From the NCBI GenBank assembly GCA_963702495.1, contig CAVPDA010000019.1, positions 124,001 through 188,000 of the forward strand: a stretch of 64,000 nucleotides of DNA, written 5' to 3'. Origin of the DNA: CAVPDA01 sp963702495 (GTDB lineage: Bacteria; Pseudomonadota; Gammaproteobacteria; Burkholderiales; Rhodocyclaceae). Both the position numbers and the translations under genes were made by a program. Below are positions 37,230 through 46,414 of this stretch, piece after piece. Under the pieces are notes generated by a model. The model was not told the origin of the DNA. It worked only from the letters and a program-made list of their open reading frames with translations, and ran no database searches. Positions within the stretch are counted from its first letter, which is position 1. Each line of letters starts with the position of its first letter.

Positions 37230-37277
37230 GGCCATGCCCGCCGTTCGTCCGCTCCGGCGGGCGCGGCCCGCCCTGCC
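37230..37277. repeat. Partial REP palindromes
   Basis: A half-element GCCCGCC followed by GGCGGGCGCGGCCCGCCCTG in the gap after the nucleotidyltransferase gene. Confidence 0.6.
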
Positions 37278-37295
37278 ACTTCGTCTCCGCGCAGT

Positions 37296-37345
37296 TCAGG
37301 CAGAGGTCGAGAATTTCGACTGCGCCGGGGATGCGCCGGAGCATC
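37296..37345 (-). pseudogene. Remnant copy of the nucleotidyltransferase 3' end
   Basis: TTCAGGCAGAGGTCGAGAAT and what follows is close to the last codons of the nucleotidyltransferase-fold gene at 36008-36060, in the same orientation. It is a short decayed duplicate. Confidence 0.6.
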
Positions 37346-37359
37346 CCCGATCCGCTCCG

Positions 37360-37414
37360 GTAGGGCGGGCCGTGCCCGCCGTTCGTCCGCTGCGGCGGGC
37401 GCGGCCCGCCCTAC
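37360..37414. repeat. REP palindrome pair
   Basis: Opposed GTAGGGCGGGCC..GCCCGCC copies, sitting between the two gene remnants just as 35928-35982 sits between the intact gene ends. Confidence 0.8.
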
Positions 37415-37422
37415 GAGGTCTC

Positions 37423-37538
37423 GTCATACATACGCGGCAAGGAGGGGAACGATTGGATTCACGACGTCGGCCGCGGTTCGCCCGAACCCTGACTTTCGCA
37501 CGGCAGCGTGCTGCGGGCAATTCCCATGCCGGCACGTC
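37423..37538 (-). pseudogene. Remnant copy of the gspA upstream region and first codons
   Basis: From CGTCATACATACG onward this follows the sequence at 35740-35857, with GGATTCACGA, CCGCGGTTCG and CTGACTTTCGCACGGCAGCG shared, but is diverged. It carries the gspA start region with the ATG lost. Confidence 0.6.
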
Positions 37539-37762
37539 GACGCTGCGACAATCGGTCGCAGAGGACCGCAAACACGGCTCATAGACAAATTCTATTACCT
37601 TCGTCATAGGACGCCGGCGAGGACAGCCGACAATGTGGCCGGAATCCGGAAAGCCTTCATATCTCATGGAATTTTACGGTCGCCCCAGCGATCAGGCCCG
37701 ACCGGCAATCGCAAGCATTCTCGTTTACTCGCAAAATCAGGGATTTGTCGGAAAAACTCCTA

Positions 37763-37817
37763 TTGACATCGATTTGTCAGCCTTCCTAAACTCCGCGCCG
37801 GTGTGAAATACGTCACA
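37763..37817 (+). promoter_or_regulatory. Candidate promoter and CRP-like site before the first cytochrome
   Basis: TTGACA at 37763-37768 and CCTAAA at 37785-37790 (16-base spacer) form a possible promoter. TGTGAAATACGTCACA at 37802-37817 is a perfect TGTGA-N6-TCACA palindrome, the CRP/FNR-family half-site pattern. It lies downstream of the -10, so it may repress this promoter or activate a later one. A GCAGCGC..GCGCTGC hairpin is at 37984-38004 in the leader. Confidence 0.45.
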
Positions 37818-38040
37818 GTGTTTGCACGCCGCAGCGGACTAACCGGTACCGGCTCCGTACCGGATCAATAGAGCGGGGATGACAATCCACCGCCGACAAA
37901 GACAGCGGCACCAGGCTCCAAGAACACCAGGTCGCCGCCGCAAGCACACGACGAGCATCGCTCAAGCGATCCACGGGTAAGGGGCAGCGCAGAGGTCGCG
38001 CTGCACGGGGAAGTTTCGACCAGTCTTTTGGGGGAAAACT

Positions 38041-41000
38041 ATGTCTTGTATTGGGTCCGGGAGGGGCTGCGCTCCTCCGTATGCGTTTTTCATGCGTAGT
38101 ACTATGATCGGGCTGCTCGGTCTGCTGGCATTCGCTAGCACGGCCAGCGCCCAGACTTTCTCCATTACGCGCGCGGAATGGAGTACCAGCGACGGCGGAC
38201 GCCTTCGCGTCGAAGGCACCGGCACCGACGGCCGCACCGTCACCATCCGCAACGCCGGCAACGGCGTACAAATCGGCACCGACACCGTCGAAGACGACGA
38301 GTGGAGCCGGCGCATCCGCAACCTGACCCAGGTGCCGTGCACCGTCAGCGCCCAGCAGTCCGGCAGCACCGCGGTCATTACGCGCACAGTCAGCAACCGT
38401 CCCGCCAACTGCGGCCCAGTGGCCGGTGCGCAGCCGACACTGACTATCGCCAACGTGTCGGCTAACGAGGGCAATGCCGGCACCAGCACGATGACGTTCA
38501 ACGTCACGCTCTCGGCAGCAGCACCGGCCGGCGGCGTCACCTTCAACTTCGCGACGGCCAACGGCACCGCCACCGCGGGCAGCGACTATGTCGCCACCAG
38601 CGGCTCGCGCACCATCGCCGCCGGCGCCACCACGGCAACGATCCCCGTCACCATCAACGGCGACACGGCGCAGGAAGCCAACGAGACCTTCACGGTCAGC
38701 ATCAGCGCTGCGACCAACACCAGCAACGCCACGGCCTCCGCGACCGGCACCATCGTCAATGACGACGCCGCGCCGCCGCCGGTCAATCCGACCCTGTCCA
38801 TCGGCAACGTGTCGGCCAACGAAGGCAACACCGGCACCAGCACGATGACGTTCAACGTCACGCTCTCGGCAGCAGCACCGGCCGGCGGCGTCACCTTCAA
38901 CTTCGCGACGGCCAACGGCACCGCCACCGCGGGCAGCGACTATGTCGCCACCAGCGGCTCGCGCACCATCGCCGCCGGCGCCACCACGGCAACGATCCCC
39001 GTCACCATCAACGGCGACACGGCGCAGGAAGCCAACGAGACCTTCACGGTCAGCATCAGCGCTGCGACCAACACCAGCAACGCCACGGCCTCCGCGACCG
39101 GCACCATCGTCAATGACGACGCCGCGCCGCCCTTGCCCGCACTGTCGATCTCGGTTCCGGCCAACGTCAACGAGAACGCTGGCACCGCCACCTTCACGGT
39201 CAACATCAACGCCGCGCCGACCGCCCAGGTCACGGTCAACTACGCGACCGCCAACGGCACCGCCACCGCAGGCCAGGACTACACCACCGCCTCCGGCACG
39301 CTGACTTTCCCGGCCGGCAGTACCGCTGCTCGCACCTTCACCGTGCCCATCATCAACGACACGCTGGACGAGCCCAACGAGACCTTCACCGCCACGCTGA
39401 GCGGCGTGAGCGCCGGCGCCACCATCGGTGCCGCCACCGCCACCGCCACCATCGTCGATGACGATCCGACTCCGCCGGCCGCCGCGACCGTGACCATCGG
39501 CAACGCCGGTGCCGTAACCGAAGGAGGCAGTGCGGTATTCCCGGTGACTCGCAATCCGGTTGCCGCGACTGCCCTGACCGTCAACTTCACGGTGGGTGGA
39601 GGCAACGCGACCGCAAACAGCGACTACACCGTGCCCGCGTCCCTGGCGGTCACGATCCCCGCCAATGCGACTTCGGCCAACATCACCGTCGCCACGATCA
39701 ACGACACCGCGGTGGAGAACGCCGAAACCTTCAACGTCACGCTTGCAGCCGGCACCGGCTACACGATCGGCAGCCCGAACAGCGGCAGCGCGACGATCAA
39801 CGACAACGATACGGGCACCGCCAACTGCAACCCGACGGCCAACGGCAACCACAACGGCTGCTTTGTCAACATACTCACCGGCGCGCGCGAGTACACCGGT
39901 CCGGCACAATGCGTCGGCTGCCACGAGCAGGAAGCGCGCAACATGCACAGCTCGGTGCACTACCAGCAGAACGGTCCCACCGACTTCGTGACCAACATCG
40001 CCGGCGACGCGGGCGAAGGTCCGGCCGGCAAGCCCTCGGGTGTGAATGCGGTGATCGGCATCAACACCTACTGCGGCACGCACGAGAACTCGCCGCGCTT
40101 CACCTGCGCCGGTTGCCACGTCGGCAACGGCCGCTTCCCGAAGACGGAACAGGAACTCGCTGCCCTGCCGCTCGTTGATCAGCGCATCGAACTGGCCAAC
40201 ATCGACTGCCTGACCTGCCACCAGCAGGTGTACAAGCGCTTCCCGGATTGGACCGCAACCAGCGAAGGCTTCAGCAACCTGGTGCTCCAAAACGTGGCGC
40301 TCGACCCGGCAGATCCCAACGGCAATAACATTGTTCTCGCGCTCGGCAGCAGCGTGACCCGCACCGGCTTCGCCGGCATCCCGAACGTCAACGCGCTGAC
40401 CCTGGACTTCCAATTCCGTCCGGCCGGCGCCCTGGGCAGCGTCATACCCCTGCCCGCGGGCATTCCTGCGGCCTTCGGCGCGATGGGAATCACGACCGAA
40501 GTGGCTGCCGAAACCCTGCACCGCACCACGCGCCAGTCCTGCCTGAACTGCCACGCCGGTGCGGCGGGTGCCAACGGCGCCAAGCGCGGCGATCTGTCGA
40601 CGTCCAACGTCGCCAGCACCGATCTGAACCTGGACCGGCACATGGCGACGACGGGATCGAACATGACCTGCTCGACCTGCCACAACATCGACGACACGCC
40701 GACGGTGAATGACGCCGGCCGGCCCTCGACCCACCGCGTCCGCGGTCGTGGTCTGGACCTGCGCGCCAACGACAGCGCCACGCGCTTCACCTGCGACAAC
40801 GCCGGCTGCCACAACGCCACGACGGTGCACAACGCCGTGACCAACGGCACGCAGATCACCCGTCACATGACCAAGGTAGCCTGCCAGACCTGCCATATCC
40901 CGACCTACGGCAAGGGCACGGCAACCGAAATCGCCCGCGACTGGCAGAAACCGCACGTGACGAACACCGCCTGCAACGGCCGCGGCGGCTGGCTGCCCGA

Positions 41001-41784
41001 GGAGATCAAGAGCAGCACCGCTACTCCGCCGGTGGGTGTCGTTCCGACCTACCAGTGGTTCGACGGCACCAGCCAGATCTACTACCTGACCGAAACGCTG
41101 ACCAACACGCCGAGGAAGGCGCTGCCGGCCAGCATCGCGACGGCCCTCAACATGCCGACCACCACCCAGGCCTACGTCATGGGTCGTCCCAACCCGAACC
41201 CCGAGAGCGCCACCACGCGGGTTACGGGTGCGGGCAACAACGCCGCCAAGATCTACCCGATGAAGGAACACTGGGGCAAGCTGGCACGTAACGTCTCGGT
41301 CAACAACCCCGAGGTGCCGGTGAACAGCCTGGTTCCGCAATCGACCTTCGAGTTCTTCCGTACCGGCAGCTTCTGCCGTTCGGTGGCCCTCGGTCTTGGC
41401 CAGAACCCGGATCTGGTTTGCACCGGCCCGCAGAGCACCGCGGCCCCGGCCGGCACGGAAGTGGTTGCGGTCCATACCTACCAGACCATCAACCACGGCG
41501 TCGAGCCGCAGGCGGCCTCCCTGGGTGCCAACAACACCTGCGGCACCTGCCACGACGTGCCGATCTCGCCCTTCACCACCGGCAAGCCGCTGCGCATGAA
41601 CCTTCAGGCGAACATGGGCTATGCGGTAACGCGCGCTGGCCTCACGGAGGGCACCGGAGGCAACTGGTCGTGCAGCCCAAGCTGCCACGGCACGCAGAGT
41701 GGCAACTTCACCAACATCCACTCGCGCAGCCAGCACAGGAGCGCCGGTTGCAACGCCTGCCACAGCGCGATCACCGGCCGTTGA
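38041..41784 (+). CDS. Secreted Calx-beta / multiheme c-type cytochrome (8-10 hemes)
   Basis: 1247 residues. A signal peptide begins at the second Met (MRSTMIGLLGLLAFASTASA). The ATG at 38041 has GGGGG upstream; 38092 is the alternative start. Residues 38-130 are a beta-rich N-domain. Residues about 131-595 are four Calx-beta repeats with the marks NVSANEG, ANGTATAGSDY and NDD. The heme domain follows with eight CXXCH (CVGCH, CAGCH, CLTCH, CLNCH, CSTCH, CQTCH, CGTCH, CNACH), one CDNAGCH (CX4CH) and one CSPSCH (CX3CH). Probably carries electrons at or outside the outer membrane; the calcium-binding-like repeats may display the heme part. A terminator and a small secreted protein follow. Confidence 0.9.
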   Translation: MSCIGSGRGCAPPYAFFMRSTMIGLLGLLAFASTASAQTFSITRAEWSTSDGGRLRVEGTGTDGRTVTIRNAGNGVQIGTDTVEDDEWSRRIRNLTQVPCTVSAQQSGSTAVITRTVSNRPANCGPVAGAQPTLTIANVSANEGNAGTSTMTFNVTLSAAAPAGGVTFNFATANGTATAGSDYVATSGSRTIAAGATTATIPVTINGDTAQEANETFTVSISAATNTSNATASATGTIVNDDAAPPPVNPTLSIGNVSANEGNTGTSTMTFNVTLSAAAPAGGVTFNFATANGTATAGSDYVATSGSRTIAAGATTATIPVTINGDTAQEANETFTVSISAATNTSNATASATGTIVNDDAAPPLPALSISVPANVNENAGTATFTVNINAAPTAQVTVNYATANGTATAGQDYTTASGTLTFPAGSTAARTFTVPIINDTLDEPNETFTATLSGVSAGATIGAATATATIVDDDPTPPAAATVTIGNAGAVTEGGSAVFPVTRNPVAATALTVNFTVGGGNATANSDYTVPASLAVTIPANATSANITVATINDTAVENAETFNVTLAAGTGYTIGSPNSGSATINDNDTGTANCNPTANGNHNGCFVNILTGAREYTGPAQCVGCHEQEARNMHSSVHYQQNGPTDFVTNIAGDAGEGPAGKPSGVNAVIGINTYCGTHENSPRFTCAGCHVGNGRFPKTEQELAALPLVDQRIELANIDCLTCHQQVYKRFPDWTATSEGFSNLVLQNVALDPADPNGNNIVLALGSSVTRTGFAGIPNVNALTLDFQFRPAGALGSVIPLPAGIPAAFGAMGITTEVAAETLHRTTRQSCLNCHAGAAGANGAKRGDLSTSNVASTDLNLDRHMATTGSNMTCSTCHNIDDTPTVNDAGRPSTHRVRGRGLDLRANDSATRFTCDNAGCHNATTVHNAVTNGTQITRHMTKVACQTCHIPTYGKGTATEIARDWQKPHVTNTACNGRGGWLPEEIKSSTATPPVGVVPTYQWFDGTSQIYYLTETLTNTPRKALPASIATALNMPTTTQAYVMGRPNPNPESATTRVTGAGNNAAKIYPMKEHWGKLARNVSVNNPEVPVNSLVPQSTFEFFRTGSFCRSVALGLGQNPDLVCTGPQSTAAPAGTEVVAVHTYQTINHGVEPQAASLGANNTCGTCHDVPISPFTTGKPLRMNLQANMGYAVTRAGLTEGTGGNWSCSPSCHGTQSGNFTNIHSRSQHRSAGCNACHSAITGR
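38479..39131 (+). repeat. Two near-identical tandem Calx-beta repeats
   Basis: Bases 38479-38777 and 38833-39131 are identical by eye over 299 bases with a 354-base (118-codon) period. The flanking bases of the unit differ slightly, so the copy is recent or kept alike by gene conversion. Confidence 0.85.
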
Positions 41785-41833
41785 TGTAACAGCCTCACTC
41801 AGCCTGGGGACGTCAGTCCCCGGTGCCTGACTC

Positions 41834-41864
41834 AAGCCCGGACAGCAATGTCCGGGCTTTTTTT
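41834..41864 (+). terminator. Strong intrinsic terminator after the first cytochrome
   Basis: AAGCCCGGACA, loop GCAA, TGTCCGGGCTT, followed by a run of T's: an 11-bp perfect stem. It is 50 bases after the cytochrome stop and 40 before the small gene start, so it should limit expression of the small gene. Confidence 0.92.
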
Positions 41865-41903
41865 GTAGCATCGTGGGCCGCAATGGCCTTCAAGGAGGAA
41901 CCG

Positions 41904-42275
41904 ATGGTTTCCAAGCTGCATGCGTTGATCGCAAGCGCGGGTCTGCTGGCCTGCGCCGGAACGATTGCCGGCGATTACCTGGTCGAAATCAAGTCCGACC
42001 GGGAAGGCCGAAACTACATTGTCGAGAGACAGGGGACGAGCGAGAATCCGGTGCTGGTCACCAAGCGCGTGGGGCCGGACAACAGCACCCATTTCATCAA
42101 GCGCTGGTTCGACTGCAAGAACTGGAAGGTGAGGTATCTCGGCGAGGGGCCGACCCTGGAAGCCATGAACAAGGGCACGCCCGATCCCGAACCCTGGGCC
42201 ATCGAGGCAGGCTCGATCCCGGACCACTTCGCGCGACACGTCTGCCCCGAACCCCATCCGGGATCGCGGCCGTAA
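41904..42275 (+). CDS. Small secreted two-cysteine protein, partner-like copy 1
   Basis: 123 residues from the ATG at 41904, with AAGGAGGAA upstream. Signal peptide MVSKLHALIASAGLLACAGT then IAGDYLVEIKSDREGRNYIV. The mature part has conserved cysteines in WFDCKNWKV and RHVCPEP and no heme motif, so a disulfide is likely. It is a paralogue of the protein at 46558-46896. Both follow a Calx-beta cytochrome with a terminator between, suggesting they act with it. Function unknown. Confidence 0.85.
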   Translation: MVSKLHALIASAGLLACAGTIAGDYLVEIKSDREGRNYIVERQGTSENPVLVTKRVGPDNSTHFIKRWFDCKNWKVRYLGEGPTLEAMNKGTPDPEPWAIEAGSIPDHFARHVCPEPHPGSRP

Positions 42276-42368
42276 CGCCGGTGCGATCGGCCGCTGCGGG
42301 CAGAGATCGGCGACTGGCGTTGGAGCGGCGTGCTCCACGAATGGAGTCGCAGGGGTACGTACCCGCAT

Positions 42369-42423
42369 GTAGGGCGGGCCATGCCCGCCTGTCGTATGTA
42401 CCGGCGGGCGCGGCCCGCCCTAC
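42369..42423. repeat. REP palindrome pair
   Basis: GTAGGGCGGGCC..GCCCGCC followed by its inverse, after the first small protein gene. Confidence 0.8.
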
Positions 42424-42475
42424 CACTCGGATTCGCTGAAATCCCCGGGGCGCCTGCCCCCGGATCGCATAACCC

Positions 42476-42505
42476 GGCCCGAACGCAAGTTCGGGCCTTC
42501 TTCTT
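42476..42505 (+). terminator. Intrinsic terminator
   Basis: GGCCCGAAC, loop GCAA, GTTCGGGCC, then TTCTTCTTT. A nine-bp stem, 200 bases after the small protein gene. Confidence 0.8.
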
Positions 42506-42573
42506 TCGGATCGCTGCCTTCGACCGGTCGTACAACGCTGGACGCGGTCTGAACACGCAATTCGCTGTAGTTC

Positions 42574-42677
42574 GTAGGGCGGGCCGTGCCCGCCGATCGT
42601 ATGTACCGGCGGGCATGGCCCGCCCTACTGTATTGTGCGCGCCGGTTCGCACCCATGGCGGGCGCGGCCCGCCCTAC
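42574..42677. repeat. REP palindrome cluster
   Basis: One pair at 42574-42628 and a half-element at 42657-42677 before the second cytochrome. Confidence 0.75.
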
Positions 42678-43030
42678 CGGAGTCCCGTGCGCCCCCGGTA
42701 TCTCAGGCACCATGAATTCCGATCGGGTCGCCTTATGGGATAAATCTTCAAAAAAGTTCCATACGAACATTTAATTTCTCATCGGAACTCTTTATACTCA
42801 ACATATACGACGTGGCAAAAAGTCACACCCGGCAACGGGTACCTCCGGCGGCCCCGCATTTTGCCGGAGATAAGGGCGACAGACCCCATACCAGAGTCGG
42901 AGGTCAGATCCGGCCACCAGCCCCATAAATGCAGGTGTAGGTCGCAGCATAAGAAGGTCATTGCCGCAGGCTGTCGGAAGGCCAAGCGGGGGGATGTTTG
43001 TTTCTCATCAAGACTGAGGAGGGAAAAGCC

Positions 43031-46000
43031 ATGTTGTTACCACGAGGTAGCCTGTTTTCGGCTGCGCTGCTTGCGGCCGGATTGGCGCTGGGGCCGGGCA
43101 TCGCCCAGGCGCAGACGCGTACCGTCAACATCAACGACGTCACGGTGACGGAGGGGCAACAAGCCACCTTCACCGTGAGCCTGTCGTCCGCGAGCACCCG
43201 GCGCATCCGGGTGAACTACGCCACCGCCAACGGCACGGCCGTGGCTCCGGGCGACTACACGTCGCGCAGCGGACGCCTGGAGTTCGCGCCCGGCGTCACC
43301 AGCCTGCCCGTCCAGATCACGACGATCAACAACACCGTGGCGGAGCCCACCGAGACTTTCCAAGTCCGGCTGAGCAATCCCGACCGCGTGACCATCGGCG
43401 ACGGCACCGGCGTGGGCACCATCCTCGATAACGATGGACAGGCGACCGTAACCATCACCGGCCCGGCTGCAGCGATCAACGAGGGCGGTACGCTTGCCTA
43501 CCTCATCTCGCGCACCGGGTCCACCGCTGCCGCGCTGACGGTCAATATCACCGTCGGCGGTACCGCAAGTGCGCAGCAGCCCGACTACAACCCGATACCC
43601 ACCACGGTGACGATCCCGGCCGGTCAGGCCTCGGCGACGCTCAACGTGGTCACGATCGACGACGCGGTGGCCGAAGCGGCGGAAACGGTCATCATCTCGC
43701 TCGGCAACGGCACCGGCTATACCGTCGGCGTTCCGGGAAGCGCCACCGGCAATATCAACGCCAACGATCAGGCCGGTAACCCGACGGTGACTATCACCGG
43801 TCCGACCGCAGCGGTCAATGAAGGCGGCACCCTCACCTACACGGTCAGACGTGCTGCAGCCGCAGCCACCGCGCTGCCGGTCAACTTCACCGTCGGCGGA
43901 ACTGCCACCGCTGGAGCCGATTTCACTTCACCCGGCACCACCGTGACGATTCCGGCGAATCTGGCCTTAGTCAACGTCGTCGTCGCCACCATCGACGACG
44001 CAGCCCCCGAACCTGCGGAGACCATCGTCCTGACCTTGGCTACAGGCACCGGCTACGTCATCGGCGCTCCGGGCAGCGCCACCGGCACCATCAACCCGAG
44101 CGACCAGGCGGCACCCAACCAGTCAATCAATTCTACAAGCCAGAACTCGACGTTCCCGATCGTCACGACACTGCCCGAGGTAGCCCGGGTGGCGAACACG
44201 ACCCACTCGGTGCTGGCGATCAACGACCTCGGCATGCACTGCGGCGATCTCGATACCCGCGTCGCCAGCATTCTGCCGCCGTTCCAGGTCCTGCTCACCC
44301 AAGTGGTGCAGAAGGGTGCGACTCCCGTTCTCAACCCGGGCGGGGTGACCGTTCATTACTCGGCAGCGCAGAACCCGGTCGATCCGATCCTTTCCAGTGC
44401 CACGTTCGCGGGCCGCATGGATGACGGCAAGAGCTACAAGACCAACTTCTGGGCCACGGTCGCGAGGGGTGCCTACGACCCGTTCTATCCGGCCTCGTTT
44501 GGTGGCCAACAGCTGACCCCGCTCTCCGGCCCCCCCTTCAACGTGACTGCCGACGTGGGTCTGCCAGTGCCCAATGTGGAGAATTTCTACATCAATGCGG
44601 CAGGGCAGGTGGTCCTGCCCAATACGGGGAACCTGACTGCGGTCCAGCATCGCATGCCAGGAATCACCAACCCGTATTTCGCCAACGCCCCGCAGCGCGC
44701 CTTGGAGCATTACCGGGACAAGCCGTTCTTCGTGGGCTTCCAGTTCGGCTACGTCGCTGCGGACGTGAACTGGTGGGAAGCCGCAGGCCCGCCGTTCGCG
44801 GCCTTCGACGACTACGGCCGGCAGAACGCCTACCCACTGGTGCGGGTGGAGGCGCGGACGGGACACAACCCGGACATTCCAACCTCCGGAACGACCATAT
44901 CGACGGTGGACACCGTGCTGCCGATCTCGGGCGAGGCGAGCTGCGTGAACTGCCATGCCACGGATGGTCAGACCACCCGCAGCACCCAGGCCGCAACCAC
45001 CTTGACGAATGCCGGCCTGCCGGTGTTCACCCAGCTCAACGATCCCGACGGGAACATGCCGCCTTCCGTCAGCATCGAGTATGGCGGCGACGTTAACATC
45101 CTGCGTCTGCATGACCTGAAACACGGGTCGAAGTACGTCAGCCCCACCGGAACTGCCGACGCTTGCGCCATCGGCGGTACCGCCGGGGTAAATGGGACGG
45201 CAAGCTGCCTGACCCACAAGGCCCTGGTGGACAACAGGCCGGTCGTCTGCCAGGTGTGCCACTACACCCCGGCGCTCGACCTGGCGCACCTCGGTCCGCT
45301 GGCCGGTGCCGTGGGAACGGTGGCCAACGGCCGCAACCAGTTGGCGCATCAGAGCAACTCGCGGGTGATGCACAACCACCACGGCCAATTCACCACCCTG
45401 TTCCCGTCGATCGATCCGCCGGTGGTCAACGCGACGACCGGCGCCATCACCAACCAGGCGACGCGTCTGGCGCAGTTGGAGAACTCCTGCTACCAGTGCC
45501 ACCCCGGCAAGGATGTCAAGTGCCTGCGCGGCGCGATGTTCAACGGCGCGATGCTCTGCAACGACTGCCACGGCAACATGACGCAGGTGGGCGACGACTT
45601 CTCGCGCAACATCACGACGACCAACCCGGGCGCATTCATCCTCGGCCAAGGCAACTTCTACGACCCGGCCAATACCACGCAACCTCGGGTGCCCTGGGCC
45701 AACGAACCCGGCTGCGGTTCCTGCCACACCGGTGATGTCAACAGCAACCAGGCGAACATTGCTGGTGGCATCCGCAACGTCAGGGACGTAAATGGCGTCT
45801 CGGACACCATCCGGCTGCGCCAGGCGTTCCGTACCGGCGACACCAAGGCCACGCCTATCGTGCCGACCAACAAGCGCTTCGCGGAGCCGGCGGTACCGAC
45901 AAGCTTCGGCACCTTCAACAACCCGGGCGCGGGCAACCCGAAGTTGTACCGGGTGAGTACGGGCCACGGCGGCGTGATGTGCGAAGGCTGCCACGGCGCG

Positions 46001-46363
46001 ACCCACGCCGAGTTCCCGAACGCCAACCCGAACGCCAACGACAACGTCACGGCCAACCAGTTGCAAGGCCATACCGGTCCCATCATCGAGTGCGCCACCT
46101 GCCACGGCACGGCCAACCTGGGCAACACGATGGACGGTCCGCACGGGATGCACCCGGTCGGATCGAACACATCCTTCGCCAATGGCGGCCACCGGAACGC
46201 GATCAGCGGCAACAACTGCGTGGCCTGCCACGGTCCCAATGCCACTTCCGGCGGAAGGTCGCAGAACACTGGCACCGTGCTGTCACGGGCTGCGGCTGCT
46301 CGTACTCTGGAAGGTACCAACGTTGCCAGGGGCCAACCAGTGGGTTGTACCGTATGCCACTGA
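43031..46363 (+). CDS. Secreted Calx-beta / multiheme c-type cytochrome (9 hemes)
   Basis: 1110 residues from the ATG at 43031, chosen for its AGGAGGG and because it begins the signal peptide MLLPRGSLFSAALLAAGLAL. Three Calx-beta repeats fill residues about 30-360. At about residue 395 AINDLGMHCGDLDTRVASIL resembles a segment found in large multiheme proteins of metal reducers. Nine CXXCH follow: CVNCH, CQVCH, CYQCH, CNDCH, CGSCH, CEGCH, CATCH, CVACH and CTVCH. The last heme motif is the very C-terminus; the stop follows its His. A paralogue in layout, though not closely in sequence, of the gene at 38041. Confidence 0.92.
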   Translation: MLLPRGSLFSAALLAAGLALGPGIAQAQTRTVNINDVTVTEGQQATFTVSLSSASTRRIRVNYATANGTAVAPGDYTSRSGRLEFAPGVTSLPVQITTINNTVAEPTETFQVRLSNPDRVTIGDGTGVGTILDNDGQATVTITGPAAAINEGGTLAYLISRTGSTAAALTVNITVGGTASAQQPDYNPIPTTVTIPAGQASATLNVVTIDDAVAEAAETVIISLGNGTGYTVGVPGSATGNINANDQAGNPTVTITGPTAAVNEGGTLTYTVRRAAAAATALPVNFTVGGTATAGADFTSPGTTVTIPANLALVNVVVATIDDAAPEPAETIVLTLATGTGYVIGAPGSATGTINPSDQAAPNQSINSTSQNSTFPIVTTLPEVARVANTTHSVLAINDLGMHCGDLDTRVASILPPFQVLLTQVVQKGATPVLNPGGVTVHYSAAQNPVDPILSSATFAGRMDDGKSYKTNFWATVARGAYDPFYPASFGGQQLTPLSGPPFNVTADVGLPVPNVENFYINAAGQVVLPNTGNLTAVQHRMPGITNPYFANAPQRALEHYRDKPFFVGFQFGYVAADVNWWEAAGPPFAAFDDYGRQNAYPLVRVEARTGHNPDIPTSGTTISTVDTVLPISGEASCVNCHATDGQTTRSTQAATTLTNAGLPVFTQLNDPDGNMPPSVSIEYGGDVNILRLHDLKHGSKYVSPTGTADACAIGGTAGVNGTASCLTHKALVDNRPVVCQVCHYTPALDLAHLGPLAGAVGTVANGRNQLAHQSNSRVMHNHHGQFTTLFPSIDPPVVNATTGAITNQATRLAQLENSCYQCHPGKDVKCLRGAMFNGAMLCNDCHGNMTQVGDDFSRNITTTNPGAFILGQGNFYDPANTTQPRVPWANEPGCGSCHTGDVNSNQANIAGGIRNVRDVNGVSDTIRLRQAFRTGDTKATPIVPTNKRFAEPAVPTSFGTFNNPGAGNPKLYRVSTGHGGVMCEGCHGATHAEFPNANPNANDNVTANQLQGHTGPIIECATCHGTANLGNTMDGPHGMHPVGSNTSFANGGHRNAISGNNCVACHGPNATSGGRSQNTGTVLSRAAAARTLEGTNVARGQPVGCTVCH

Positions 46364-46414
46364 TTTGACCGCTGAATCGGGCGGCAGCAGCATCGCCGCC
46401 TCGCATCGCAAGAC

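Larger units (their letters stand above)
42276..43030. other. Gene-free region between cytochrome modules
   Basis: About 755 bases. Contains REP elements at 42369-42423, 42574-42628 and 42657-42677, a terminator at 42476-42505, and the leader of the second cytochrome gene with a hairpin CTCCGGC..GCCGGAG at 42843-42869. No coding frame supported. Confidence 0.6.

Noticed and set aside
37813..41883. A 1356-residue open frame on the minus strand, opposite the first cytochrome
   Set aside because: It mirrors the GCC/ACC-rich repeats of the true gene. The plus frame has a signal peptide, Calx-beta repeats and ten heme-like sites; the minus one has no recognisable domain.
42780..43030. A GEMM-type cyclic dinucleotide riboswitch before the second cytochrome
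   Set aside because: A hairpin is present, but the conserved core of that class could not be matched; only a plain hairpin is reported.
44123..46231. A 702-residue minus-strand frame opposite the second cytochrome
   Set aside because: Antisense artefact of high GC content; the plus strand codes nine heme motifs in the same stretch.
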